From assembly GCF_036226885.1 (NCBI RefSeq), contig NZ_CP109027.1:5332001-5396000 (forward strand): DNA of 64,000 nt. Reading direction: 5' to 3'. Both the position numbers and the translations under genes were made by a program. Below the pieces are notes generated by a model. It was given only the letters and a program-made list of their open reading frames with translations, had not been told where the DNA came from and did no database searches. This document shows positions 41,817 through 48,808 of this stretch, piece by piece; within the stretch, counting starts at the first letter, position 1; every line of letters begins with the position of its first letter. The DNA comes from Streptomyces sp. NBC_00663 (GTDB lineage Bacteria > Actinomycetota > Actinomycetes > Streptomycetales > Streptomycetaceae).

Positions 41817-43166
41817 TTGAGTACGGGATCCGGAGCAGACTCCGCCCCCGCACCGTCCACCCCGACCCTTGAGGACCCTGGCAAGTCCTCGATGTTCAGC
41901 TCGCTCAGGAACCGCAACTACCGCCTCTTCTTCCTGGGGCAGGTCGTCTCCAACACCGGTACCTGGATGCAGCGCATCGCCCAGGACTGGCTCGTCCTCA
42001 GCCTCACCGGCTCCGCGACCGCCGTCGGTGTCACGACGGCACTCCAGTTCCTGCCGATGCTCCTCTTCGGCCTCTACGGCGGCGTACTCGTCGACCGTCT
42101 CCCCAAGCGCCCCACCCTTCTGGTCACCCAGTCGGCGATGGCCCTCACCGGCCTGGCGCTCGCCTTCCTCACCCTGACCGGCCACGTCGAGGTCTGGCAC
42201 GTCTACGTCGCCGCCTTCGCCGTCGGCCTCGCCACCGTCGTCGACAACCCGGCCCGGCAGACCTTCGTCTCCGAGATGGTCGGCCCCGACCAGCTCCAGA
42301 ACGCCGTCAGCCTCAACTCCGCGAACTTCCAGTCGGCCCGCCTGGTCGGCCCGGCCGTCGCCGGTCTGATGATCACGGGCGTCGGCACCGGCTGGGCGTT
42401 CCTGGCGAACGGCCTCAGCTTCATCGCGCCGATCACCGGCCTGCTGCTGATGCGCGCCCGCGACCTGCACGCCGTGCGGCGCGCCCCGCGCGGCAAGGGC
42501 CAGCTGCGGGAGGGGCTCCACTATGTCGCGGGCCGCCCTGACCTGATCTGGACGATCGTGCTGGTCGGATTCGTGTCGACCTTCGGCTTCAACTTCCCGG
42601 TCTACCTGTCCGCCTTCGCCGACGACGTCTTCCACGCGGGCGCCGGCTCCTACAGCCTCTTCAACACCGTCATGGCGATCGGCTCCCTCGCGGGCGCCCT
42701 CCTCGCCGCCCGCCGCGGCACCGCCCGGCTGCGGGTGCTGGTGGTGGGCGCGGTGGCCTTCGGCGCACTGGAGATAGTGGCGTCCATCGCCCCGTCCCTG
42801 TGGCTGTTCGCCCTGCTGATGATGCCGATCGGCATGTTCGGCATGACCGTCAACGTCACCGCCAACAGCAGCGTCCAGCTGAGCACCGACCCGGCCATGC
42901 GCGGCCGGGTGATGTCCCTCTACATGATGGTGTTCATGGGCGGCGCCCCGCTGGGCGCCCCGATCGCCGGCTGGATCACCGACGCGTACGGGGTGCGGGC
43001 CGGCATGGCGGTGGGCGGCGCGATCGCCGCCGCCGCCGCGATCGTCATCGGCCTGGCCCTGGCCCGGCTCGGCAACCTGCGGCTGTCGGTGGGCTGGAAC
43101 CACGGCCACCCGCACGTCCGCTTCGTCCCGCGCGAGGCGCAGGAGCAGCTGGCGGCGGCGGCGTAA
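41817..43166 (+). CDS. MFS multidrug exporter, DHA3-type
   Basis: A 449-residue membrane exporter of the Enterobactin exporter EntS/DHA3 class, 12 helices. FSSLRNRNYRLFFLGQVVSNTGTWMQRIAQDWLVL near 21 is the characteristic first helix, with GVLVDRLPKRPTLL near 80 (motif A) and VDNPARQTFVSEMVGPDQLQNAVSLNS near 140. The C-terminus is WNHGHPHVRFVPREAQEQL. The start is TTG at 41817 behind GAGGAGG at 41801-41807, nine bases away; an in-frame ATG is much farther downstream. It is coupled to marR. Confidence 0.92.
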   Translation: MSTGSGADSAPAPSTPTLEDPGKSSMFSSLRNRNYRLFFLGQVVSNTGTWMQRIAQDWLVLSLTGSATAVGVTTALQFLPMLLFGLYGGVLVDRLPKRPTLLVTQSAMALTGLALAFLTLTGHVEVWHVYVAAFAVGLATVVDNPARQTFVSEMVGPDQLQNAVSLNSANFQSARLVGPAVAGLMITGVGTGWAFLANGLSFIAPITGLLLMRARDLHAVRRAPRGKGQLREGLHYVAGRPDLIWTIVLVGFVSTFGFNFPVYLSAFADDVFHAGAGSYSLFNTVMAIGSLAGALLAARRGTARLRVLVVGAVAFGALEIVASIAPSLWLFALLMMPIGMFGMTVNVTANSSVQLSTDPAMRGRVMSLYMMVFMGGAPLGAPIAGWITDAYGVRAGMAVGGAIAAAAAIVIGLALARLGNLRLSVGWNHGHPHVRFVPREAQEQLAAAA

Positions 43167-43198
43167 GTCAAAGACGGCCGGCCCGGGGGCTGGACCCG

Positions 43199-43720
43199 CT
43201 AGACCCTCCGGGCCAGCAGCTGCCCCGGCCACTGCTGCTCGCCGACCGTGAAGGCCTCGACGCGGCTGAAGCCGTTGTTCTCGTAGTAGCGGACGAGCTT
43301 GCCGTCGTCGCCCGCGTAGCAGTCCACGCGGAGCAGTCCGATCCCGGCCAGCCGGGTCTCCTCGGCCGCGTGTTCGATGAGGGCGCTCCCCACCCCCTGG
43401 CCCTTGAAGCGGCGCTCCGAGGCGAGCCAGTGGATGTACCGCTCGGGCTCGCCGGGCGCCGGGAGATGGGCGAGATAGGCGCCGGGCGCGCCGGTGAGGC
43501 TGAGGGTGGCGGCCGGTACGCCGTCGACCTCGGCGATGTAGGTGACGCCGTCGTCCATGTACCGAGTGACGGATTCGAGCGTCTTCGGGCTCTCCGACAG
43601 CGGCTTGGACCCCCACTGCCCGGTACGCCCCTGTGAGACCAGCCACTCCACACAGCTGTCCAGCATGCCGAGTATCGCGGGGATGTCGTCGTGGTCGCCG
43701 TTCCTGATGGTGATCGCCAT
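43199..43720 (-). CDS. GNAT family N-acetyltransferase
   Basis: A 173-residue acetyl-CoA-dependent transferase. MAITIRNGDHDDIPAILGMLDS starts the fold, TYIAEVDGVPAATLSLTG follows and the acetyl-CoA loop is RRFKGQGVGSALIEHAAEE near 113, followed by LLRVDCYAGDDGKLVRYYENNGFSRVEAF. ATG at 43720 was chosen because the open frame above it runs antisense through the ThpR gene. It lies 34 bases from the divergent ThpR start. Acceptor unknown. Confidence 0.88.
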   Translation of the reverse strand: MAITIRNGDHDDIPAILGMLDSCVEWLVSQGRTGQWGSKPLSESPKTLESVTRYMDDGVTYIAEVDGVPAATLSLTGAPGAYLAHLPAPGEPERYIHWLASERRFKGQGVGSALIEHAAEETRLAGIGLLRVDCYAGDDGKLVRYYENNGFSRVEAFTVGEQQWPGQLLARRV

Positions 43721-43754
43721 GACGGCAGCGTAGATCTTTGCCAAGGTGAGCGAC

Positions 43755-44327
43755 ATGAGACTTTTCGCCGCCGTGCTGCCGCCGGATGACGTGGCCGAGG
43801 AACTGGCCGCCGAACTGGACGGCTTGAAGCAGCTGCCCGGGGCGGATGAGCTGCGCTGGACCGGCCGACCCGGGTGGCACTTCACGCTGGCGTTCTACGG
43901 CGAGGTCGAGGACGACGTCGTACCCGAACTGTCGGCGAGGCTGGAGCGGGCGGCGGGGCGGACCGGTCCGTTTCCGCTGGGCCTGCATCGGGGCGGGCAG
44001 TTCGGGCGGGGGCGGGCCCTGTGGATCGGCGCCGACGGGGACATGGCGGCGCTGCGGCTGCTGGCCGAGCGGGCGGAGGCGGCGGGACGCAAGGCGGGCG
44101 TCGACATGGGGGAGCACCGGCGGTACAAGGCGCATCTGACGGTGGCGCGGAGCCGGTCGGAGGTGGATGTGCGGCCGTATGTGACGGCGCTGGGTGGTTT
44201 TGAAGGGCGGGCGTGGACCGTGGACGAGCTGGCGCTCGTGCGGAGCAGCCTGCCGCGGTCGGGGGTGCCGGGGGAGCAGCCTCGGTATGAGGTGGTCGGT
44301 CGGTGGGGGTTCGGAGGGGCCGGTTAG
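43755..44327 (+). CDS. thpR: RNA 2',3'-cyclic phosphodiesterase
   Basis: A 190-residue 2H phosphoesterase of the LigT/ThpR family, which opens 2',3'-cyclic RNA ends. It has both HxT motifs: WHFTLAFYGEV near residue 38 and AHLTVARSRS near 126, starting MRLFAAVLPPDDVAEELAAEL as in the family. ATG at 43755 is used; a GTG at 43746 is an alternative. It is followed ten bases on by a 29-residue membrane peptide gene. Confidence 0.9.
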   Translation: MRLFAAVLPPDDVAEELAAELDGLKQLPGADELRWTGRPGWHFTLAFYGEVEDDVVPELSARLERAAGRTGPFPLGLHRGGQFGRGRALWIGADGDMAALRLLAERAEAAGRKAGVDMGEHRRYKAHLTVARSRSEVDVRPYVTALGGFEGRAWTVDELALVRSSLPRSGVPGEQPRYEVVGRWGFGGAG

Positions 44328-44337
44328 GCTCGGGGGC

Positions 44338-44427
44338 GTGGACCCGAAGACCCGGAACCGGATCATGGCCGTTGTGCTGGTGCTGATGTTTGGCGTTGTC
44401 GCGTTGGCGGCGGCGCTCGGTAAGTAG
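44338..44427 (+). CDS. 29-aa membrane peptide, SGM_5486 family
   Basis: A tiny membrane protein, VDPKTRNRIMAVVLVLMFGVVALAAALGK. The basic N-terminal DPKTRNR followed by one helix matches, as I recall, the SGM_5486 family that is conserved in streptomycetes and annotated as transporter-associated. GTG at 44338 is preceded by GGGGG, and the gene starts ten bases past thpR. Too short for ordinary gene callers; called on family resemblance and position. Function unknown. Confidence 0.65.
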   Translation: MDPKTRNRIMAVVLVLMFGVVALAAALGK

Positions 44428-44431
44428 GGCT

Positions 44432-44507
44432 GGGGAACTGCGGGCCGGTTTGTCGGCTGCGGGCCCGAGGTGGCTGGTCGCGCAGTTCCCCGCGCCCCTG
44501 GGGGCGT
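44432..44507 (-). repeat. Streptomyces intergenic repeat, copy 3, forming a stem-loop
   Basis: On the minus strand it reads AGGGGCGCGGGGAACTGCGC then GACCAGCCAC, as copies 1 and 2. GGGGAACTGCG (44432-44442) also pairs with CGCAGTTCCCC (44481-44491), an 11-bp stem with a 38-base loop, between convergent genes. It may serve as a bidirectional terminator. Confidence 0.75.
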
Positions 44508-44523
44508 TTGCCCTGACCGGTGA

Positions 44524-45516
44524 TTACCAGGCGAAGGCCTCGGGGGACGGACCCGGGCCCGGGAAGATCTCGTTCAGGTCGGTGAGGAGTTCCTCGCTCA
44601 GTTCCAGTTCCGTGGCCCGGATCGCTGAGGCGAGCTGGTCCGCGGTGCGCGGGCCGACGATCGGGCCTGTGACGCCGGGGCGGGTGAGGAGCCAGGCCAG
44701 GGCCGTCTCGCCGGGTTCCAGGCCGTGCTTGTCGAGGAGATCCTCGTACGACTGGATCTGCGCGCGCACGGCCGGATTGGTGAGCGCCTCCGCCGTACGG
44801 CCGGACGTGCGGCGACCGCCCGCCACCTCCTTCTTGATGACCCCGCCCAGCATGCCGCCGTGCAGCGGCGACCAGGGGATCACGCCGAGGCCGTACTCCT
44901 GGGCGGCCGGGATGACCTCCATCTCGGCGCGGCGCTCGAAGAGGTTGTAGAGGCACTGCTCGCTGACGAGGCCGATGGTGCCGCCACGGCGGGCGGCGAT
45001 CTCGTTGGCCTGGGCGATCTTGTAGCCCGGGAAGTTGGAGGAACCGGCGTACAGGATCTTGCCCTGCTGGATCAGGACGTCGATCGCCTGCCAGATCTCC
45101 TCGAAGGGGGTGGCGCGGTCGACGTGGTGGAACTGGTAGACGTCGATGTGGTCGGTCTGGAGCCGCTTGAGGCTGGCGTCCACGGCTCGGCGGATGTTCA
45201 GCGCGGAGAGCTTGTCGTGGTTGGGCCAGGCCTCGCCGTCGGCGGCCATGTTGCCGTAGACCTTGGTGGCGAGGACGGTCGCGTCGCGGTGGGCGGGGTT
45301 CTTGGCGAACCAGTTGCCGATGATCTCTTCGGTACGGCCCTTGTTCTCGCCCCAGCCATACACATTGGCGGTGTCGAAGAAGTTGATGCCCGCGTTCAGC
45401 GCCGCGTCCATGATCGCGTGACTGTCGGCTTCGTCCGTCTGCGGGCCGAAGTTCATGGTGCCGAGGACGAGCCGGCTGACCTTGAGTCCCGTGCGTCCGA
45501 GCTGCGTGTACTTCAT
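44524..45516 (-). CDS. Aldo/keto reductase
   Basis: NADP-dependent oxidoreductase of 330 residues. MKYTQLGRTGLKVSRLVLGTMNFG starts the family signature, then GINFFDTANVYGWGENKGRTEEII near 48 (catalytic Asp, Tyr), VLATKVYGNM near 80 (Lys), DHIDVYQFHHVDRAT near 122 (His), ILYAGSSNFPGYKIAQ near 155 and GVTGPIVGPRTADQLA near 280. It resembles the YhdN/Kvb-type group of actinobacterial AKRs. The divergent region to the SnoaL-like gene holds several palindromes. Substrate unknown. Confidence 0.93.
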   Translation of the reverse strand: MKYTQLGRTGLKVSRLVLGTMNFGPQTDEADSHAIMDAALNAGINFFDTANVYGWGENKGRTEEIIGNWFAKNPAHRDATVLATKVYGNMAADGEAWPNHDKLSALNIRRAVDASLKRLQTDHIDVYQFHHVDRATPFEEIWQAIDVLIQQGKILYAGSSNFPGYKIAQANEIAARRGGTIGLVSEQCLYNLFERRAEMEVIPAAQEYGLGVIPWSPLHGGMLGGVIKKEVAGGRRTSGRTAEALTNPAVRAQIQSYEDLLDKHGLEPGETALAWLLTRPGVTGPIVGPRTADQLASAIRATELELSEELLTDLNEIFPGPGPSPEAFAW

Positions 45517-45551
45517 GACTTCTTAGCCAACGGCGTGGAGTGCGCTCTAGG

Positions 45552-45581
45552 CAAGGAGCCTTGACGCTAACTGGAAGTTAG
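45552..45581. promoter_or_regulatory. Adjacent palindromes between AKR and SnoaL-like genes
   Basis: CAAGG-AG-CCTTG (45552-45563) and CTAACT-GGA-AGTTAG (45567-45581) are perfect inverted repeats in the 120-base divergent gap; a shorter TTGA-N4-TCAA follows at ~45607. Their placement suits an operator that controls both genes. No regulator is adjacent. Confidence 0.45.
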
Positions 45582-45636
45582 TGCTTTCCTTTGGCAAGTG
45601 AGATCTTGAACTTTCAATATCACTCCAGGAGTGCCC

Positions 45637-46566
45637 ATGCCCCCCACCGGGTCTTTCCGCAAGACGCTCGTCGCCTTCGTCGCGTCCGCCGCCGTCCTGG
45701 GCCCCGCCGCCGTACCGGCGCTCGCATCGCCCCACGCCGTTTCCTCCGCTCGGGCCGACCACGGCGCCTCCGCCCGCCTTGAGCACCAGAAGGATGTCGT
45801 TGTCCGCGTCCTCAAGGGCGTGTTCGAGCGCGGCGACACCGAGGTCGTGGACCGTTTCGTACGGCCGGACTACATCCAGCACAACCCGCTCGCGCCGGAC
45901 GGGGCGGAGACGCTGAAGGGGCTGGCGACGGCCGTACACGCGCAGTTCCCCGACGCCAAGTACGACATCAAGCGGGTGATCTCCGACGGCGACCTCGTGC
46001 TGGTGCACTCGAACGTCGTCCTGACGCCGGGGACGCGCGGCACCGCGGTGTTCGACATCTTCCGGTTCCAGGACGGGAAGATCGCCGAGCACTGGGACGT
46101 CGGCCAGAATGTGCCGGAGACGTCCGCCAACGGCAACGACATGTTCTCGACGGTGAGTTGGCCGCGGACGGAGCAGCCGGGGCCGGGCTTTCTCACCGCG
46201 TACAACAAGAAGCTGGTGACGTCCGCGTTCGACCAACTGCTGGTGAAGAAGGACCTGTCGGCGATCGACCGGTACTGGGGCCCCGAGTACGACCAGCACA
46301 ACCCGAACATCCCGAATGGCGTGGCGGGTGTGAAGTCAGGCCTGGGCGCGTTCTTCAAGCAGTTCCCGCAGCTGAAGGTCACGCCGAAGCGGGTCATCGC
46401 CGAGGGTGATCTGGTCGCCGTCCACAGCCACTACGTGAACGCGCCGGGGGAGCGGGGGCAGGCGATCGTGGATCTGTTCCGGGTGCGGTGCGGGAAGATC
46501 GTCGAGCACTGGGATGTGATCCAGGACGTGCCGGCGACTTCGGCGAACGACAACGGGATGTTCTAG
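45637..46566 (+). CDS. Secreted protein with duplicated SnoaL/NTF2-like domains
   Basis: A 309-residue exported protein. Signal peptide with RKTLVAFVASAAVLGPAAVPALASP. Two NTF2-like halves follow, near residues 50-165 and 185-307: DYIQHNPLAPDG and EYDQHNPNIPNG, KRVISDGDLVLVHS and KRVIAEGDLVAVHS, IAEHWDVGQNVPETSANGNDMF and IVEHWDVIQDVPATSANDNGMF are matching pairs. SnoaL-like proteins are isomerases or polyketide cyclases, but extracellular members have unknown roles. ATG at 45637 follows AGGA at 45627-45630. The stop TAG is shared with the DUF397 remnant on the other strand. Confidence 0.88.
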   Translation: MPPTGSFRKTLVAFVASAAVLGPAAVPALASPHAVSSARADHGASARLEHQKDVVVRVLKGVFERGDTEVVDRFVRPDYIQHNPLAPDGAETLKGLATAVHAQFPDAKYDIKRVISDGDLVLVHSNVVLTPGTRGTAVFDIFRFQDGKIAEHWDVGQNVPETSANGNDMFSTVSWPRTEQPGPGFLTAYNKKLVTSAFDQLLVKKDLSAIDRYWGPEYDQHNPNIPNGVAGVKSGLGAFFKQFPQLKVTPKRVIAEGDLVAVHSHYVNAPGERGQAIVDLFRVRCGKIVEHWDVIQDVPATSANDNGMF

Positions 46567-46690
46567 GCGAGGGAGTTGACGAACCTCGTCCAGGTTGCGG
46601 GGGTGATCTGGACGGGGTGGGTCTCGGGGGTCTTGGAGTCGCGGACGTGGATGGTGGCGGGGGTGACGGCCACTTCGAGCCACCTAATGG
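46563..46690 (-). pseudogene. DUF397 protein remnant (C-terminal part)
   Basis: Minus-strand frame reads RWLEVAVTPATIHVRDSKTP then TWTRFVNSLA and stops. That is the end of a DUF397 protein, a short family found in streptomycetes usually beside helix-turn-helix regulators. The N-terminal half (W-KSSYS-type start) and any start codon are missing, and the sequence upstream is a Uma2 remnant. Regulators that normally accompany DUF397 are absent. Interpreted as one side of a deletion junction near 46690. Confidence 0.65.
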
Positions 46691-46695
46691 GTGTG

Positions 46696-46880
46696 TCAGT
46701 GTGTTCTCTTCGAGAACGTAGTTGATGCTTGTGGCGTCATGTGAACATTGCCCCCGACGATCTCGACCCTGTAACCCTCGGGGACGGGCATCCGCTCCAG
46801 CCGCTCGAACCACTCGTCCAAGCGCGCTCGGTGTCGGCGCCGGCGTCGGCCATCTCGATCCTGTCTTCAAGGACGGTCAT
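46696..46880 (-). pseudogene. Uma2-family (DUF820) nuclease-like gene, truncated and frameshifted
   Basis: ATG at 46880 with GGAGGAG just upstream starts MTVLEDRIEMADAGADTER. After a frame change near 46820 the sequence continues LDEWFERLERMPVPEGYRVE then IVGGNVHMTPQ, typical of the first 50-60 residues of Uma2 proteins (PD-(D/E)XK fold, normally about 190 residues). It then ends in STTFSKRTH and stop. The catalytic core is lost and the next recognisable sequence is DUF397. A decayed gene produced by deletion. Confidence 0.65.
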
Positions 46881-46919
46881 CGTGGCGCTCCTCCCCGTGA
46901 CCGAGGTGCGCCGATTCAG

Positions 46920-47603
46920 TCAGTCTGTTCCGGCCTCGTACGTCTGTCCCCATCCCCACGCCTGGTACATCGCCTCCGCGAACGCACCCGCGATCTTGTG
47001 CTCACCGTCGGCGTTCGGATGCGTCCCGTCGTACGTGTCGACGGTGAAGTCGTACGACTCCGGCGGCGACGCCAGCAGCAGCGGCGAGCGCGGCTCGTCC
47101 AGGTCGGCGACCGCCTTCGCCAGCAGCTCGTTGAAGAGAGTCACCTGGGCCGCGAACTCGGCGTCCTCCTCGACGCGTACGTTCGTGAGCACGGGGAGGA
47201 CGACCATCCGGACGCGGGGGTTCGCTTCCCGCGCCGCGGCGATGAAGGCGCGCGCGTTCTCCGCCGTCTGCTCCGCGTTCGTGTAGAAGCCCAGGTCGAT
47301 CAGGCCCAGGGAGACGAGGAGGACATTCGCCCGGCAGGTCCGCACCACCTCGCCGATCAGGGGCGTCATGTGGAGCCAGCCCTCGCCCCACCCCGCCAGG
47401 TGGGCGGTGGGGAAGTCGGGGTCGGCGTACTCGTACGACGTCGGCGCGTCCGTCGCCTTGTCGTGCAGGGTCTCGCGCGGGCCCACCACGGCGAACGGGC
47501 CGCCGTACGTATCGCACAGGTGCTGCCACATCCGGTAACGCCATGTGTGGTCGCCCGCGCTTCCGATCGTCATGGAATCGCCGACGGGCATGAACCTGAG
47601 CAT
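46920..47603 (-). CDS. SGNH/GDSL hydrolase
   Basis: A 227-residue SGNH-fold esterase/lipase-like protein. Block I is FMPVGDSMTIGS near residue 4 (Ser of GDSM is the nucleophile), block II/III Gly and Asn are in LLVSLGLIDLGFYTNAEQT, and block V is YDGTHPNADGEHKIAGAF near 200 (Asp and His). No signal peptide is evident, so a cytoplasmic enzyme is likely. ATG at 47603 (MLRFMPVGDSM) was chosen; a GTG at 47624 would add seven residues. It stands alone opposite the anchored protein at 47698. Confidence 0.88.
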   Translation of the reverse strand: MLRFMPVGDSMTIGSAGDHTWRYRMWQHLCDTYGGPFAVVGPRETLHDKATDAPTSYEYADPDFPTAHLAGWGEGWLHMTPLIGEVVRTCRANVLLVSLGLIDLGFYTNAEQTAENARAFIAAAREANPRVRMVVLPVLTNVRVEEDAEFAAQVTLFNELLAKAVADLDEPRSPLLLASPPESYDFTVDTYDGTHPNADGEHKIAGAFAEAMYQAWGWGQTYEAGTD

Positions 47604-47639
47604 CCGCTCATGATGAACGATCACGGCGCGAGGCGGGGT

Positions 47640-47661
47640 GTGACAGTCACCACGTGATCAC
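47640..47661. promoter_or_regulatory. Palindromes between SGNH and anchored-protein genes
   Basis: GTGAC-A-GTCAC (47640-47650) and GTGATCAC (47654-47661) lie 14 and 35 bases from the neighbouring gene starts. The two may make one operator. Candidate only. Confidence 0.35.
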
Positions 47662-47697
47662 CATCCCTCCCCATCCGGGGATGGCAAGCTTGACCGC

Positions 47698-48693
47698 ATG
47701 CGTGCGCTACTGGGTGTCGTCGGAGCCTCCGCCCTGCTCCTTCTCATGGGCGCGGCCCCCGCCGCCGTCGCCGCCGACGGGGACGGCAAGGGTGACCAGG
47801 ACTTCACCATCGAGGACTCCCGGATCACCGAGTCCAGCGGCCTCGCCGCCTCCCACCAGCACCCCGGCATCTACTGGACGCACAACGACCAGGACACCGG
47901 CAGCTACCTCTACGCCGTGGACAGCGGCACCGGGAAGACCGTCGCCCGCATCACCCTCGCCGGGGTCGGGCAGCAGCGGGACGTCGAGGCCATCGCGATC
48001 GGGCCGGACAACCAGATCTACGTCGGGGACATCGGCGACAACGACGGTGTGAGCTGGCCGTATGTCTGGATCTATCAGCTTCCCGAGCCGAAGAACCTCA
48101 CCGACCAGACCATCCGCGCCAAGCAGTACGTCGTGAAGTACACCGACGGCTCCCGGGACGCCGAGTCGATGATCGTCCATCCCAAGACCGGGCGCGTCTA
48201 CATCATCGACAAGCAGGAGGACGGCGGGCACCTCTACGAAGGGCCCGCCCAGCTCTCCACGTCCGGCACGAACGTCTTCAAGCCCGTCAAGCCCGTCGAC
48301 CTCTGGGCCACCGACGCCGCCTTCTCGCCGGACGGCCAACAGCTCGCCGTACGCGGGTACTTCGGGGGTATCTGGTACGACTGGAACGGCGGCGACCTGA
48401 AGCGGGAGGGGCGGCTGAGCGTGCCCCTCGGGCAGGGGGAGTCCGTCAGCTACTCCGCCGACGGCACGAAGCTCATGCTCGGGAGTGAGGGCGAGGGGAG
48501 CGAAGTGGTGGCGCAGGACGCGCCGGGGGGTGGCGGGTCGTCCGATTCGCCTTCCGGGGGCGGTGGTTCGGCCCAGGATGGCGGCGATGACGGCGGTGGC
48601 GGCAACGGCACCGTCAAGGTCGGTGCCCTCGCCGTCGCGGCCGTCGTCGCCGTCGTGTTCGGGTTCCGGAGGCTGCTGCGGCCCCGGCGGTGA
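47698..48693 (+). CDS. Cell-surface-anchored beta-propeller-like protein
   Basis: A 331-residue exported protein with signal peptide (LLGVVGASALLLLMGAAPAAVAA) and a C-terminal Ser/Gly-rich linker, one helix (VGALAVAAVVAVVFGF) and an Arg tail (RRLLRPRR), so it is anchored in the membrane with the body outside. The body has repeated beta-type stretches (YLYAVDSGTGKTVARITLAG, AIAIGPDNQIYVGDIGDN, MIVHPKTGRVYIIDK, AAFSPDGQQLAVRGY, SVSYSADGTKLMLGSE) resembling WD40/NHL blades. No catalytic residues are evident. ATG at 47698 with no clear ribosome site. Confidence 0.8.
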   Translation: MRALLGVVGASALLLLMGAAPAAVAADGDGKGDQDFTIEDSRITESSGLAASHQHPGIYWTHNDQDTGSYLYAVDSGTGKTVARITLAGVGQQRDVEAIAIGPDNQIYVGDIGDNDGVSWPYVWIYQLPEPKNLTDQTIRAKQYVVKYTDGSRDAESMIVHPKTGRVYIIDKQEDGGHLYEGPAQLSTSGTNVFKPVKPVDLWATDAAFSPDGQQLAVRGYFGGIWYDWNGGDLKREGRLSVPLGQGESVSYSADGTKLMLGSEGEGSEVVAQDAPGGGGSSDSPSGGGGSAQDGGDDGGGGNGTVKVGALAVAAVVAVVFGFRRLLRPRR

Positions 48694-48756
48694 ATTACCG
48701 CGGCGCCCGATGTCTTGACGTGTTCATGTGGCTTGTCTTCCATGGGGGTGCGGGTG

Positions 48757-48770
48757 TGGGAGCGCTCCCA
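48757..48770. promoter_or_regulatory. CebR operator (TGGGAGCGCTCCCA)
   Basis: A perfect 14-base palindrome identical to the CebR box, the cellobiose/cellotriose-responsive LacI-family site. It is 38 bases upstream of the cellulase ATG, the usual repression position. Confidence 0.9.
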
Positions 48771-48808
48771 CCCGTTCCGGGCCCGTATCCCCGAGAGAAG
48801 GCAGCGAC

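Noticed and set aside
46394..46870. A minus-strand frame of 158 residues across the Uma2/DUF397 scar
   Set aside because: It is Pro/Ser/Arg-rich and out of frame with both recognisable remnants, which lie in the other two frames.
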